From Haemophilus haemolyticus M19501 (GTDB lineage Bacteria > Pseudomonadota > Gammaproteobacteria > Enterobacterales > Pasteurellaceae): a DNA stretch of 64,000 nucleotides. Made by a program: the position numbers and the translations under genes. The stretch covers positions 62,001 through 126,000 of the forward strand of contig NZ_AFQO01000016.1 in the NCBI RefSeq assembly GCF_000222025.1. Direction: 5' to 3'. This document shows, piece after piece, positions 33,266 to 44,343 of the stretch (the first letter of the stretch is position 1; every line of letters starts with the position of its first letter). Under the pieces are notes generated by a model. It was not told where the DNA came from and made no database searches. It saw only the letters and a list, made by a program, of their open reading frames with translations.

Positions 33266-34558
33266 TTAAAAATTCATTAAATTTTCAATGTCTGCAATTT
33301 CTTTAGGGGCCGCTGCGGTTAGGATTTTATTACCATATTCAGTCATGAGTAAATTGTCCTCAATGCGTACGCCAATACCTTTGTATTGCTCTGGCACATC
33401 AGTATCTTCTGAAATATAAATACCAGGCTCAACGGTAATCACCATGCCGATTTCGAGTATCCGTTGTTTATCTTGGCCATAGCTACCTACATCATGCACA
33501 TCTAACCCTAGCCAGTGCCCTAATCCATGCATATAAAATTGGCGATAAGCTTGTTGTTGAATGAGTGTATCGACATCACCTTTTAATATACCTAAATCGA
33601 CTAATCCTTGGGTTTTGATACGAATGACTTCATCATTGGCTTGCTTAATGGAATTGCCAGGTATAAGTAATTCAATCGCACGTTTTTGGGCTTTTAAAAC
33701 TAACTCGTAAATTTCACGTTGAGGCTGACTAAATTTTCCATTTACAGGAAAAGTGCGGGTAATATCGCCCGCATACATGGCAAATTCACAGCCAGCATCA
33801 ATGAGCACTAAATCCCCATCATTTAATGGGCGATCATTTTCTGTGTAGTGCAAAATACAGGCGTTATTTCCCCCTGCAACAATGGAATTGTAAGAAGGAA
33901 ACCTGGCACAATGGCGATTAAATTCATGCAATATATCGCTTTCAATTTCATATTCAAAGCGATTTGGACGTGTTGTTTGCATTGCTTTAATATGCCCTAG
34001 AGCCGTAATTTGTCCCGCTTGTTGCATTAATCGGATTTCATTAGGCGATTTTATAAGGCGCATTTCGCTGAGCATTGGTCGCCAATCTATAATCTCGCTA
34101 AAATTCACCGCACTTTCTGTCACTAATTTATCACCCCAAGTATGAATTTCTGACACATGGTAAAGTGCGGTCAAATTTTTCAGTATTTTTGGCAGTACGG
34201 TAGCGAACTCTTCAATAGAATAGGCTTCATTCACATTAAGTTGTTGTGGTGCGCGCTCAACACCTAATCGGCGACCATTCCAAGTTTCAAGTAACGGATC
34301 GCGTGGACGGAGAAAAATAATGGTTTTTTCTGCTTGTTCTGTTTTCAGTAATAACAGTGCTGCATTCGGTTCATTAAAGCCTGTTAAATACCAAAAATAG
34401 CTATCTTGACGGAAAGGATAGGAACAATCATTATTACGGCGTTTTTCGATTTCAGAAAAAAGCAATAATGCCGAATTAGGTTGCATTTGAGCAAATACTC
34501 GTGTGCGGCGTTCCCAAAATTCTTCTTTAGGCAATTCAGCCATATAAGCCAATTCCAT
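33266..34558 (-). CDS. pepP: Xaa-Pro aminopeptidase P
   Basis: PepP removes N-terminal residues preceding proline. The 430-aa protein has an N-terminal creatinase-like domain and a C-terminal M24 pita-bread domain with the dimanganese ligands in DAGCEFAMYAGDITRTF, HGLGHWLGLDVHD, EPGIY and GVRIEDN. It lies 11 bp downstream of ygfB, a pairing conserved in gammaproteobacteria. Confidence 0.96.
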   Translation of the reverse strand: MELAYMAELPKEEFWERRTRVFAQMQPNSALLLFSEIEKRRNNDCSYPFRQDSYFWYLTGFNEPNAALLLLKTEQAEKTIIFLRPRDPLLETWNGRRLGVERAPQQLNVNEAYSIEEFATVLPKILKNLTALYHVSEIHTWGDKLVTESAVNFSEIIDWRPMLSEMRLIKSPNEIRLMQQAGQITALGHIKAMQTTRPNRFEYEIESDILHEFNRHCARFPSYNSIVAGGNNACILHYTENDRPLNDGDLVLIDAGCEFAMYAGDITRTFPVNGKFSQPQREIYELVLKAQKRAIELLIPGNSIKQANDEVIRIKTQGLVDLGILKGDVDTLIQQQAYRQFYMHGLGHWLGLDVHDVGSYGQDKQRILEIGMVITVEPGIYISEDTDVPEQYKGIGVRIEDNLLMTEYGNKILTAAAPKEIADIENLMNF

Positions 34559-34569
34559 CCTAGATCTCC

Positions 34570-35118
34570 TTAATGTAATACAGGTTTGCTCTCAATTTCT
34601 CCTTCGTTGAAATGAGAATAGAACAACATTGCAATGGTGCGAACATATTCAATAATTTCTTCTAGCGCTTCCGCAAGTTCTTCTTCGTTATCGTCTTCAT
34701 CATAACCAAGTTGGCAAATATCTTGTAGATCATCTACGGCTTCGCCAATTTCGCCTTTTTCTTTTGCTAATTCAGGTTGTGCTAAGCCAAGACCAAGTAA
34801 GAACTGGTTTGCCCAGTCAGATAGGCTATCCGCTTGTGTAAAGATATTTTCATCTTCGGTTAAACCAAGTTCAAAGGTAAATCCTTCAACATCTGATAAG
34901 GTTTGACTAATTTTTTCATAAAGTTCTGTAACGGGTTGAACTAATGCGGTTGGGTAAGCGTGATTATCATTGCTGAATTGATATAAGAGCGGTAGCCAAC
35001 TTTGATCTTTTAAGCCACCACAAAGTAAACCGCTTAAAAAACCGTGTAGTTCTGTTACATTAAAGCCGATTCCAGCAGATTTAAGTTGTTGGTTAAGGTC
35101 GGAGTGAGAAATGAGCAT
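34570..35118 (-). CDS. ygfB: UPF0149 family protein YgfB
   Basis: This 182-aa protein belongs to the UPF0149/YecA-like family, whose H. influenzae member has a known all-helical structure but no firm biochemical role. I chose the ATG at 35118 ([20 protein letters not shown]) because AGGA lies at the right distance; the frame is open upstream to 35205 but that stretch has no family character. It lies 11 bp before pepP and 109 bp past groEL, so it begins a ygfB-pepP unit. Confidence 0.9.
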   Translation of the reverse strand: MLISHSDLNQQLKSAGIGFNVTELHGFLSGLLCGGLKDQSWLPLLYQFSNDNHAYPTALVQPVTELYEKISQTLSDVEGFTFELGLTEDENIFTQADSLSDWANQFLLGLGLAQPELAKEKGEIGEAVDDLQDICQLGYDEDDNEEELAEALEEIIEYVRTIAMLFYSHFNEGEIESKPVLH

Positions 35119-35163
35119 AATAGATGTCCTGAGTAAATTTGAAATTAGTGTAAACCTTTGTAA

Positions 35164-35211
35164 ATAAAAAAGCGATCGCTTTTCCTTGTGGAAAAACGAC
35201 CGCACTTTTTA
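35164..35211 (-). terminator. groESL terminator
   Basis: On the minus strand an uptake signal starts the 5' arm and a perfect 16-bp palindrome AAAAGCGATCGCTTTT (35168-35183) ends the 3' arm, followed by TTATTT. The two arms pair as a long imperfect hairpin, or the palindrome folds alone. Confidence 0.65.
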
Positions 35212-35227
35212 TCTGATGATGAGCGAA

Positions 35228-36886
<1,659 letters not shown>

Positions 36887-36890
36887 TTAA

Positions 36891-37181
36891 TTATTCTACA
36901 ATTGCTAAGATGTCATTTTCAGAAATGATTAATACTTCTTCACCATCGATTTTTTCGCTTTTCACGCCGTAACCGTCGTTGAAAATGACGGTATCGCCAA
37001 CTTTCACATCTAATGGTTGAACGGTGCCATTTTCCAAAATACGACCCTTACCCACTGCCAATACTTTCGCACGGGTGGATTTAGTCGCTGCTGAGCCAGT
37101 TAATACGATACCGCCAGCTGAACGAGTTTCGACTTCTTCACGTTTAATAATTACACGATCGTGTAAAGGACGAATATTCAT
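36891..37181 (-). CDS. groES: 10 kDa co-chaperonin GroES
   Basis: GroES caps the GroEL chamber. I chose ATG 37181 ([20 protein letters not shown]), giving 96 aa, because AAGAAGG precedes it and the family starts here; the frame is open to 37247 upstream without homology. The mobile loop residues [12 protein letters not shown] are present. It is expressed from a probable heat-shock promoter just upstream and is divergent from the ureA remnant. Confidence 0.97.
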   Translation of the reverse strand: MNIRPLHDRVIIKREEVETRSAGGIVLTGSAATKSTRAKVLAVGKGRILENGTVQPLDVKVGDTVIFNDGYGVKSEKIDGEEVLIISENDILAIVE

Positions 37182-37221
37182 GATTAATTTCCTTCTTAAG
37201 AATTTGTAAGTGCGGTTTTTA

Positions 37222-37250
37222 TATAAGGAGGATTTTTTCGCTTTCAAGGG
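37222..37250 (-). promoter_or_regulatory. Probable sigma-32 promoter of groESL
   Basis: On the minus strand CCCTTGAA (37250-37243) is an excellent sigma-32 -35 element, followed after about 13 bp by CTCCTTATA, which resembles the -10 consensus CCCCATNTA. rpoH is in the same window at 56193-57038. Confidence 0.65.
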
Positions 37251-37349
37251 CTACGAATAAAAAAATTCTGACAAAATGTTTTTCCTATTTGGGTTTTTTA
37301 CGTAAAATTCGGCGCTCCTTGTGCGATAAATAAATGAAGGAATGAAGAT

Positions 37350-37379
37350 ATGCACTTAACATCAAGAGAACAAGAAAAG
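37350..37379 (+). pseudogene. ureA: First ten codons of urease gamma subunit, truncated
   Basis: ATG at 37350 opens MHLTSREQEK, identical to the start of H. influenzae UreA as I remember it, and is then interrupted by a TGA that belongs to an insertion-sequence-like end. Rd has ureABCEFGH between groES and aspA, exactly this position. The remainder of the operon is missing. Confidence 0.85.
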
Positions 37380-37440
37380 TGATCTGCCCCCAAAAGTTGG
37401 ACTCAACAAACCAACAATTGAGGTGCAGATTTTTTATGAG
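37380..37440 (+). mobile_element. Remnant of an IS3/IS150-like insertion sequence end
   Basis: TGATCTGCCCCCAAAAGTTG with the following GAC resembles the terminal inverted repeat of IS150-group elements (TG, a run of C, then GTTGGAC). It is followed by about 40 bp including ATCTGC/GCAGAT and CTCAA/TTGAG dyads and a T run. It sits directly against ureA codon 10. No transposase coding remains, and no opposite end is recognisable, so the call is tentative. Confidence 0.5.
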
Positions 37441-37443
37441 TCA

Positions 37444-37470
37444 ACACTTTTAACCGTTGATGATGTAATC
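37444..37470 (+). pseudogene. ureA: Internal fragment of urease gamma subunit
   Basis: The frame from 37444 reads TLLTVDDVI, matching a stretch in the middle of UreA (TLLTVDDVM as remembered, around residues 62-70). It is separated from the first ten codons by the insertion-sequence-like segment, and about 50 codons between them are lost. Confidence 0.7.
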
Positions 37471-37558
37471 AGGTTGTACCGTGCGAGTGTTAGGGCATAG
37501 AGCAGAGCAAATTCAGAATCTGTTTGAGAAAATTGGTGAGCAGTTAAAAGCTGCGTAA
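37471..37558 (+). pseudogene. ureH: Probable 3' end of urease accessory gene ureH
   Basis: The frame to TAA 37556-37558 reads VRVLGHRAEQIQNLFEKIGE and QLKAA. The pattern (R-x-LG, then F-x-x-I, then L) resembles the C-terminus of UreD/UreH proteins, and ureH is the last gene of the operon next to aspA in Rd. The join to the ureA fragment at about 37470 implies loss of ureB, ureC, ureE, ureF and ureG. The assignment is inference. Confidence 0.5.
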
Positions 37559-37636
37559 GATTGATAGATAACTTATTTTCCCCTAAAAAAACTAATCTGA
37601 AAAATGAAAATATCTCTTGAGAGCATTTTTTGAAAA

Positions 37637-37678
37637 TGTGATCTCAGTCAAGTTTTTTCTCCTTAAAATTTCTATAAT
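37637..37678 (+). promoter_or_regulatory. aspA promoter with CRP/FNR-type site
   Basis: TATAAT at 37673-37678 is a perfect -10. Centred about 41 bp upstream of the likely start is TGTGATCTCAGTCAAG (37637-37652), which fits one half of a CRP site and, read on the other strand, TTGAC-N4-ATCAC matches FNR at 8 of 10. No -35 is needed for such a class II site. E. coli aspA is controlled by both proteins. Confidence 0.65.
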
Positions 37679-37713
37679 GGCGTCAAATTAACTAACCAGA
37701 AAAGGTGATTCAA

Positions 37714-39132
37714 ATGACTCAATTTAGAAAAGAAGTAGATTTACTCGGCGAACGTGATGTACCAGCAGATGCATACTGGGGTATTCATACATTAAGAGCG
37801 GTAGAAAATTTCAATATTTCTAACGTAACCATTTCTGACGTACCAGAATTTGTACGTGGCATGGTAATGGTGAAAAAAGCAACGGCTTTAGCCAATGGTG
37901 AATTAGGTGCAATTCCAAGTGATATCGCAAAAGCGATTGTAGCAGCTTGTGATGAAATTCTTACCACTGGAAAATGCTTAGATCAATTCCCATCAGACGT
38001 ATATCAAGGTGGTGCAGGTACGTCTGTCAATATGAATACCAATGAAGTGGTTGCTAACCTTGCGCTTGAAAAAATTGGCCATAAAAAAGGCGAATATAAC
38101 GTGATTAACCCAATGGACCACGTTAATGCAAGCCAATCAACCAACGATGCGTATCCTACGGGTTTCCGTATTGCAGTGTATAACAGCATCTTAAAATTGA
38201 TCGATAAAATTCAATATTTACACGATGGTTTTGATAATAAAGCAAAAGAGTTTGCAAATATCTTAAAAATGGGTCGTACCCAATTGCAAGATGCGGTGCC
38301 AATGACTGTTGGTCAAGAATTCAAAGCTTTCGCCGTATTACTTGAAGAAGAAGTGCGTAACTTAAAACGTACAGCAGGTTTATTACTTGAAGTAAACCTT
38401 GGTGCAACGGCAATCGGTACTGGTTTAAATACACCACAAGGCTATACAGAATTAGTTGTAAAACATCTTGCTGAAGTGACTGGATTAGCTTGCGTACCAG
38501 CAGAAAACTTAATTGAAGCAACATCTGACTGTGGTGCTTATGTCATGGTTCACGGTGCATTAAAACGTACTGCAGTGAAACTTTCTAAAGTATGTAATGA
38601 CTTGCGTTTACTTTCTTCTGGCCCTCGTGCAGGTTTAAAAGAAATTAATCTTCCTGAATTACAAGCAGGTTCTTCTATTATGCCAGCAAAAGTAAACCCA
38701 GTTGTTCCTGAAGTGGTGAACCAAGTATGCTTTAAAGTAATTGGTAACGATACCACTGTGACTTTCGCATCTGAAGCTGGTCAATTACAATTAAACGTAA
38801 TGGAACCTGTAATTGGTCAAGCAATGTTCGAATCTATTGATATCTTAACGAACGCTTGTGTGAACTTACGCGATAAATGTGTAGACGGTATTACTGTAAA
38901 CAAAGAAATTTGTGAAAACTACGTATTTAACTCAATCGGTATCGTGACTTACTTAAATCCATTTATCGGTCACCATAATGGCGACTTAGTGGGTAAAATC
39001 TGTGCTCAAACCGGTAAAGGTGTACGTGAAGTCGTATTAGAAAAAGGTTTATTAACAGAAGAACAATTAGATGACATTCTTTCTGTAGAAAACTTAATGA
39101 ATCCAACTTACAAAGCGAAATTAAATAAATAA
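37714..39132 (+). CDS. aspA: Aspartate ammonia-lyase
   Basis: AspA deaminates aspartate to fumarate, feeding fumarate respiration under low oxygen. I chose ATG 37714 ([16 protein letters not shown]), preceded by AAAGGTG, over an in-frame GTG at 37705; this gives 472 aa. The fumarase/aspartase signature [11 protein letters not shown] is present. Its own promoter has a CRP/FNR-like site. Confidence 0.97.
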   Translation: MTQFRKEVDLLGERDVPADAYWGIHTLRAVENFNISNVTISDVPEFVRGMVMVKKATALANGELGAIPSDIAKAIVAACDEILTTGKCLDQFPSDVYQGGAGTSVNMNTNEVVANLALEKIGHKKGEYNVINPMDHVNASQSTNDAYPTGFRIAVYNSILKLIDKIQYLHDGFDNKAKEFANILKMGRTQLQDAVPMTVGQEFKAFAVLLEEEVRNLKRTAGLLLEVNLGATAIGTGLNTPQGYTELVVKHLAEVTGLACVPAENLIEATSDCGAYVMVHGALKRTAVKLSKVCNDLRLLSSGPRAGLKEINLPELQAGSSIMPAKVNPVVPEVVNQVCFKVIGNDTTVTFASEAGQLQLNVMEPVIGQAMFESIDILTNACVNLRDKCVDGITVNKEICENYVFNSIGIVTYLNPFIGHHNGDLVGKICAQTGKGVREVVLEKGLLTEEQLDDILSVENLMNPTYKAKLNK

Positions 39133-39162
39133 ATCTGAATTATTTATTCAGTTCTTGAATGG

Positions 39163-39206
39163 AAATAACCGCACTTTGATTACTCAAAAGTGCGGTTATT
39201 TTTTTA
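39163..39206. terminator. Bidirectional terminator between aspA and tal
   Basis: AAATAACCGCACTTT at 39163-39177 pairs perfectly with AAAGTGCGGTTATTT at 39187-39201, followed by more T residues. It is an inverted pair of uptake signals between convergent genes. Confidence 0.88.
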
Positions 39207-39220
39207 TATTGAATGATGGA

Positions 39221-40174
39221 TTAAAGTTTTGCTGAAAGCATGGTTTCCAATTTTTCTTGGTCAACAGCAAATTTACGAATACCATCTGCTAATTTTTCAA
39301 CAGCCATAGCATCGCTGTTATGTTGCCAGTAGAACTCAGCTTCTGTTAATGGTTGTGGTTTCGCTTTTACTTCGCCTTTGTATTCTAGTTTGCGTACAAG
39401 TGCGGTTGAATTTTCTTGTAATTCTTTCAGTAATGCCGGTGCAATGGTTAAACGATCGCAACCTGCAAGTTCAGTAATTTCACCTACATTACGGAAGCTC
39501 GCGCCCATCACAACGGTGTTGTAGCCATATTCTTTGTAGTAATTGTAGATTTTGGTGACAGAAATAACGCCTGGGTCTTCTGCTGGCGCATATTCTTTTT
39601 TGTCGGAGTTTGCTTTGTACCAGTCTAAAATACGACCTACAAATGGAGAAATTAAGTAAACGCCTGCTTCTGCACAAGCACGAGCTTGCGCTTCAGAGAA
39701 TAATAAGGTTAAGTTACAGTTAATGCCTTCTTTTTCAAGGATTTCTGCAGCTCGGATACCTTGCCATGTTGAAGCGATTTTAATCAAAATACGATCATTT
39801 GAGATGCCAGCTGCATTATAAAGTGCGATTAGTTTACGCGCTTTTTCAACCGTTGCTTGTGTGTTGTAAGAAAGACGTGCATCCACTTCAGTAGAAATAC
39901 GTCCTGGAACGATTTTTAAAATTTCTAAACCAATGTTTACTGCTAATTTATCTTCTGCATCAATAAGTTGCTGTGCTTTATCATTGCTTTGAGCTTTTGC
40001 ATAAGCTACAGCTTCATCAATTAATGGCGCATATTGTGGAAGTGCAGATGCGCTTAGAATTAATGATGGGTTAGTAGTCGCATCTTGTGGTTGATATTTT
40101 TTAATCGCGTCGATATCGCCGGTGTCTGCGACCACAACGGTCATTTGACGAAGTGAATCTAATTGAGTTGTCAT
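39221..40174 (-). CDS. tal: Transaldolase
   Basis: Transaldolase transfers dihydroxyacetone units in the non-oxidative pentose phosphate pathway. The 317-aa protein is of the TalB type with TNPSLILSA near the N-terminus and the Schiff-base lysine in [17 protein letters not shown]. It is monocistronic, converging on aspA. Confidence 0.97.
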   Translation of the reverse strand: MTTQLDSLRQMTVVVADTGDIDAIKKYQPQDATTNPSLILSASALPQYAPLIDEAVAYAKAQSNDKAQQLIDAEDKLAVNIGLEILKIVPGRISTEVDARLSYNTQATVEKARKLIALYNAAGISNDRILIKIASTWQGIRAAEILEKEGINCNLTLLFSEAQARACAEAGVYLISPFVGRILDWYKANSDKKEYAPAEDPGVISVTKIYNYYKEYGYNTVVMGASFRNVGEITELAGCDRLTIAPALLKELQENSTALVRKLEYKGEVKAKPQPLTEAEFYWQHNSDAMAVEKLADGIRKFAVDQEKLETMLSAKL

Positions 40175-40297
40175 TTGTATCTCCTATTAGAGTGAAATGG
40201 AATGAATAATGTGGGCTACGATAGCATAAATTTAATCTTAAAAGGAAAAATTTTTCGATAGAAAAAATAGGCGCAGGCGTTGATCTGCGCCATTATT

Positions 40298-41230
40298 TTA
40301 AAGATTGAGAGTGTCTTTTATAGTGAGAGTTATTTCATCTAACATGGCATAGCGTTTACGATACATGGAACGTTTTTTACTTGGAATATCATCCAGATTT
40401 CTATCCATTTCTAAAGGCAATTCCCAGTAATCTTTTAACTCTCCGCCCGATTCACCAAAAATTGCATCATAGTCTACAGTGTATTGTTTACTTTGGATGA
40501 ACCGAGATTTATTTTGGTATTTTTGCGGAATACCAAGCAATTTATCGTAGCCTAAGATTTTCGTGAGTGATTTCATGGTTTCAACCATTAAATAGGCTGG
40601 GCGTAAACCGTGGCATGATTTGGTTAGTTGTTTCACCATTTCCTTTGAGCCTTCAAAATTTGGCCCTTGTACAACAGCAATAAGCAACGCATCGCCCAAT
40701 TTGGCAAAGGTAAGCAAATAGACTAATTCATTTCTTGGTTTATGCCATAGCTCCAATACCCAATATCCTTCCATCGGTTGATGGGTTGTCATGCTTAATG
40801 TCATTTCAAAATCAGGAATGACTTCGCCAAAACTTAATGGCTTTTCCCATAACGGCGTAGAAAGTGCGGTAAGTTTTTTGGGTAAAAATAAAAGGTTATC
40901 ACAAACAGCATCAAAGCGTTGTGAAGCGTTGAAACGTTTATCGAGAAAACGACAAGCAATGGGATAACTATAATCCAAGTGCGTATTAAAAATATCGACG
41001 AGAAAAGGATGTTGATTGATAAATTGTTCAAAGCGACGAATTGAACCACGATTTAAAAAGCTACGTAAGTTATAACGCCAATGTTTTGGTGCATCAAAAC
41101 GCCCTGGTCGATATGGATAAAGATCCTTAGATTGAGGCCATTGGTAAGTTGTTTTTGTTGTCATCTGGAGTGCCATTAGTTGATTATAATTTCGGAGAGA
41201 ATTTTGACATAATTTCAGGAAATTTTCCAT
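40298..41230 (-). CDS. VirK/YbjX (DUF535) family protein
   Basis: The 310-aa protein resembles the DUF535 family that includes Salmonella SomA/VirK and E. coli YbjX, linked to outer-membrane and peptide-resistance phenotypes. Family-like stretches are GYWVLELWHKPRNELVYLLTF, GLRPAYLMVE and YDAIFGESGG. No signal peptide or membrane segment is evident. It is divergent from engB with a 38-bp gap, so the two promoters overlap. Function in Haemophilus is unknown. Confidence 0.75.
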   Translation of the reverse strand: MENFLKLCQNSLRNYNQLMALQMTTKTTYQWPQSKDLYPYRPGRFDAPKHWRYNLRSFLNRGSIRRFEQFINQHPFLVDIFNTHLDYSYPIACRFLDKRFNASQRFDAVCDNLLFLPKKLTALSTPLWEKPLSFGEVIPDFEMTLSMTTHQPMEGYWVLELWHKPRNELVYLLTFAKLGDALLIAVVQGPNFEGSKEMVKQLTKSCHGLRPAYLMVETMKSLTKILGYDKLLGIPQKYQNKSRFIQSKQYTVDYDAIFGESGGELKDYWELPLEMDRNLDDIPSKKRSMYRKRYAMLDEITLTIKDTLNL

Positions 41231-41268
41231 TTATGCTATTCTAAACACAATTTTTAAAAGGAATCCTT

Positions 41269-41886
41269 ATGTCTGAAATTAAACTTAATTATCATAAAAC
41301 TCACTTTTTAACGAGTGCGCCGAATATTCGTTCCATTCCTGAAGATACTGGCATTGAAATTGCCTTTGCGGGTCGTTCAAATGCAGGAAAATCAACTGCA
41401 CTTAATGCATTAACCAATCAAAAAAACTTGGCTCGCACCTCAAAAACGCCGGGACGCACGCAACTCATTAACTTATTTGAAGTAGAACCAAATTGTAAAT
41501 TGGTAGATTTACCGGGCTATGGTTATGCTGCCGTGCCAGAGCAGATGAAAATTCAATGGCAAAAATCATTAGGCGAATATTTACAAAAACGCGAATGTTT
41601 GGCAGGGTTAGTTGTGTTGATGGATATTCGCCATCCACTTAAAGATCTTGACCAACAAATGATTGAATGGGCGGTTTCAGCAGATTTACCAGTACTTTTA
41701 TTGCTTACTAAAGCCGATAAATTGAGCCAAAGCGCACGTAGTAAACAAGTAAAAATGGTGCGTGAAGCAATTCTTCCCTTTCAAGGCGATATACAAGTAG
41801 AAGCCTTTTCTGCACAAAATAAAATTGGTATTGATAAACTTGCGGCGAAATTAGATTTTTGGTTTTCGCCACTTTTTGCGGAATAA
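41269..41886 (+). CDS. engB: Ribosome biogenesis GTPase EngB (YsxC/YihA)
   Basis: EngB is an essential small GTPase acting in late 50S assembly. The 205-aa protein has G1 [10 protein letters not shown]3 DLPGYGYA and G4 TKADK. It follows AAGGAA and ends before the CRP-S site and terminator that separate it from comM. Confidence 0.96.
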   Translation: MSEIKLNYHKTHFLTSAPNIRSIPEDTGIEIAFAGRSNAGKSTALNALTNQKNLARTSKTPGRTQLINLFEVEPNCKLVDLPGYGYAAVPEQMKIQWQKSLGEYLQKRECLAGLVVLMDIRHPLKDLDQQMIEWAVSADLPVLLLLTKADKLSQSARSKQVKMVREAILPFQGDIQVEAFSAQNKIGIDKLAAKLDFWFSPLFAE

Positions 41887-41894
41887 AATATGAA

Positions 41895-41916
41895 TTTTGC
41901 GATCTAGATCGCAAAA
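41895..41916. promoter_or_regulatory. CRP-S competence operator of comM
   Basis: A perfect 22-bp palindrome has arms TTTTGCGATCT and AGATCGCAAAA. The TGCGA core instead of TGTGA, with T/A flanks, is the diagnostic of Sxy-dependent CRP-S sites in Pasteurellaceae competence promoters. TATAGT at 41954-41959 would place the start near 41967, so the site centres at about -61.5, the class I distance. comM begins at 42001. Confidence 0.9.
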
Positions 41917-41954
41917 AAAGCACATGATGAATGATTTCATTATGTGCTTTTTTT
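41913..41954 (+). terminator. engB terminator inside the comM promoter region
   Basis: AAAAAAGCACAT at 41913-41924 and ATGTGCTTTTTTT at 41942-41954, with an inner ATGAA/TTCAT stem, make a near-perfect 18-21 bp hairpin with T run. It overlaps the last bases of the CRP-S palindrome. Confidence 0.85.
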
Positions 41955-42000
41955 ATAGTGCAAAAACTGTCTTCATTTTTACCGCACTTTAAGGATTATC

Positions 42001-43530
42001 ATGTCTCTTGCTATTGTTTACAGCCGTGCTTCTATGGGTGTGCAAGCACCGCTTGTCACTATTGAGGTGCATTTAAGCAACGGAAAACCCGGATTTACAC
42101 TTGTTGGTTTACCCGAAAAAACGGTGAAAGAGGCACAAGATCGGGTGCGTAGTGCGTTGATGAATGCACAATTTAAATACCCAGCCAAACGCATTACCGT
42201 GAATCTCGCACCAGCAGATTTACCGAAAGAAGGCGGACGATTTGATTTGCCTATTGCCATCGGGATTTTAGCAGCATCGGATCAGCTTGATGCGAGCCGC
42301 TTAAAGCAATTTGAATTTGTGGCAGAACTTGCACTGACGGGACAATTACGTGGCGTACACGGCGTAATTCCCGCTATTCTTGCAGCACAAAAGTCAAAGC
42401 GAGAATTAATTATCGCAAGGCAAAATGCCAATGAAGCCTCGCTAGTGTCTGATCAAAATACTTATTTTGCACAAACACTTTTAGACGTAGTGCAATTTCT
42501 CAATGGTCAAGAAAAATTACCTCTTGCCACTGAAATTGTGAAAGAAAGTGCGGTAAATTTTTCGGGTAAAAATACATTAGATTTAACGGATATTATTGGA
42601 CAACAGCATGCTAAACGAGCATTGACCATTGCCGCAGCAGGGCAGCATAATTTACTCTTTCTTGGCCCTCCGGGTACAGGGAAAACCATGTTAGCTAGCC
42701 GATTAACAGGGCTTTTACCTGAAATGACAGATTTAGAAGCGATTGAAACGGCATCTGTAACGAGTTTAGTACAAAACGAGTTAAATTTTCATAATTGGAA
42801 ACAACGTCCTTTTCGCGCCCCACACCATAGTGCATCAATGCCAGCTTTAGTTGGTGGTGGGACGATCCCTAAACCTGGTGAAATATCCTTAGCAACAAAT
42901 GGCGTACTTTTTCTTGATGAACTTCCAGAGTTTGAGCGAAAAGTATTGGATGCACTACGTCAGCCTTTGGAAAGTGGTGAGATTATTATTTCTCGTGCTA
43001 ATGCAAAAATTCAATTTCCAGCTCGTTTTCAATTGGTGGCAGCGATGAATCCAAGCCCCACAGGTCATTATACTGGAACACATAACCGCACTTCGCCGCA
43101 ACAAATTATGCGTTATTTAAATCGACTTTCAGGACCCTTTTTAGATCGATTTGACTTGTCTATTGAAGTGCCTTTATTGCCACAAGGTAGCTTACAAAAT
43201 ACGGGCGATCGTGGCGAAACCAGCGCGCAAGTTCGTAAAAAAGTGTTAAAAGTGCGAGAGATTCAAATGGAAAGAGCGGGGAAAATTAACGCTTATTTGA
43301 ACAGTAAAGAGATTGAGCGTGATTGCAAGTTAAACGATAAAGATGCCTTTTTCCTTGAAAAAGCACTGAATAAACTTGGGCTTTCTGTTCGGGCTTATCA
43401 TCGTATTTTGAAAGTATCTCGAACCATTGCCGATCTACAAGAAGAACAACAAATTTCTCAACCGCACTTAGCGGAGGCCTTGGGCTATCGAGCAATGGAT
43501 CGTTTGTTGCAGAAATTGTCGAATATGTAA
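42001..43530 (+). CDS. comM: Competence protein ComM (YifB family AAA+ helicase)
   Basis: ComM is needed for natural transformation in Haemophilus; homologues are hexameric helicases promoting branch migration during integration. The 509-aa protein has an N-terminal Lon-like domain, Walker A GPPGTGKT near residue 222, Walker B LFLDELPEF, and a C-terminal Mg-chelatase-like part. The upstream CRP-S site puts it in the Sxy/CRP competence regulon. Confidence 0.96.
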   Translation: MSLAIVYSRASMGVQAPLVTIEVHLSNGKPGFTLVGLPEKTVKEAQDRVRSALMNAQFKYPAKRITVNLAPADLPKEGGRFDLPIAIGILAASDQLDASRLKQFEFVAELALTGQLRGVHGVIPAILAAQKSKRELIIARQNANEASLVSDQNTYFAQTLLDVVQFLNGQEKLPLATEIVKESAVNFSGKNTLDLTDIIGQQHAKRALTIAAAGQHNLLFLGPPGTGKTMLASRLTGLLPEMTDLEAIETASVTSLVQNELNFHNWKQRPFRAPHHSASMPALVGGGTIPKPGEISLATNGVLFLDELPEFERKVLDALRQPLESGEIIISRANAKIQFPARFQLVAAMNPSPTGHYTGTHNRTSPQQIMRYLNRLSGPFLDRFDLSIEVPLLPQGSLQNTGDRGETSAQVRKKVLKVREIQMERAGKINAYLNSKEIERDCKLNDKDAFFLEKALNKLGLSVRAYHRILKVSRTIADLQEEQQISQPHLAEALGYRAMDRLLQKLSNM

Positions 43531-43532
43531 AA

Positions 43533-43556
43533 ACGCGTGGAAAGAATACCACGCGT
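43533..43556. terminator. Hairpin between comM and deoC
   Basis: ACGCGTGG at 43533-43540 pairs with CCACGCGT at 43549-43556 between convergent genes. No T run follows, so it may act as a weak terminator or transcript-end stabiliser. Confidence 0.5.
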
Positions 43557-43563
43557 GAAAGGA

Positions 43564-44235
43564 TTAGTAGGTGCTTTGGATGTCTTGTGTACCGCTAATA
43601 ATTGCAATGCCTGCACTTGCACCAATGCGAGTTGCACCTGCTTTAATCATTGCAAGTGCCGTTTCAGTATCACGCACGCCGCCTGATGCTTTAACACCAA
43701 TATTGCCGACCGTTTGTTTCATCAATGCAACATCTTCTACAGTTGCACCACCTTTATTGAAGCCTGTTGATGTTTTAACAAAAGCCACACCGATTTCTTT
43801 ACAAATTTCGCAAGCTTTCACTATTTCATCTTTAGTGAGCAAACAAGTTTCTAAAATCACTTTTAATGGTGTGCCATTACAAGCATTAAACACCGCTTGA
43901 ATATCTTGTTTTACTGCATTCCATTTTTGCGATTTTATCCAACCTACGTTGATTACCATATCAATTTCATCTGCACCTGCTTTAATGGATTCTTGTGTTT
44001 CAAATGTTTTTACAGAGGTTAAATTCGCCCCCAAAGGGAAGCCAACTACGGTACAAATTTTTACATTTGAGCCAGCAAGTTTTTCTTTAGCGAGTGGAAT
44101 ATAACCAGAATTGATACATACAGAATAAAATCCGTGTTCAATCGCTTCATTACAGAGTGTCAAAATATCTTGTTCATTTTTTTCTGCAGTCAGTGCAGTG
44201 TGATCGATATATTGAGCAAGTTGATTCGGTGTCAT
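43564..44235 (-). CDS. deoC: Deoxyribose-phosphate aldolase
   Basis: DeoC cleaves deoxyribose 5-phosphate to glyceraldehyde 3-phosphate and acetaldehyde. The 223-aa protein has the catalytic lysine in [10 protein letters not shown] and the second lysine in GVKASGGVR. It stands alone; other deo genes are not in the window. Confidence 0.96.
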   Translation of the reverse strand: MTPNQLAQYIDHTALTAEKNEQDILTLCNEAIEHGFYSVCINSGYIPLAKEKLAGSNVKICTVVGFPLGANLTSVKTFETQESIKAGADEIDMVINVGWIKSQKWNAVKQDIQAVFNACNGTPLKVILETCLLTKDEIVKACEICKEIGVAFVKTSTGFNKGGATVEDVALMKQTVGNIGVKASGGVRDTETALAMIKAGATRIGASAGIAIISGTQDIQSTY

Positions 44236-44343
44236 AATTTTCCTCCTTTATTTATGTTTTACCTATTGTAGCAAAATCCCTTGTTTTTGACTGTACTTTT
44301 ATGCTTGATTACAATCATCTCAATTCGATAAGGAATAAAGAAA

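Noticed and set aside
37705-37713. GTG at 37705 as the aspA start
   Set aside because: The GTG overlaps the AAAGGTG ribosome-binding site; ATG 37714 gives the normal N-terminus.
41895-41916. The 22-bp palindrome read simply as part of the engB terminator
   Set aside because: It has no T run of its own, matches the CRP-S consensus exactly, and sits at the activator distance from comM; the actual terminator is the next hairpin.
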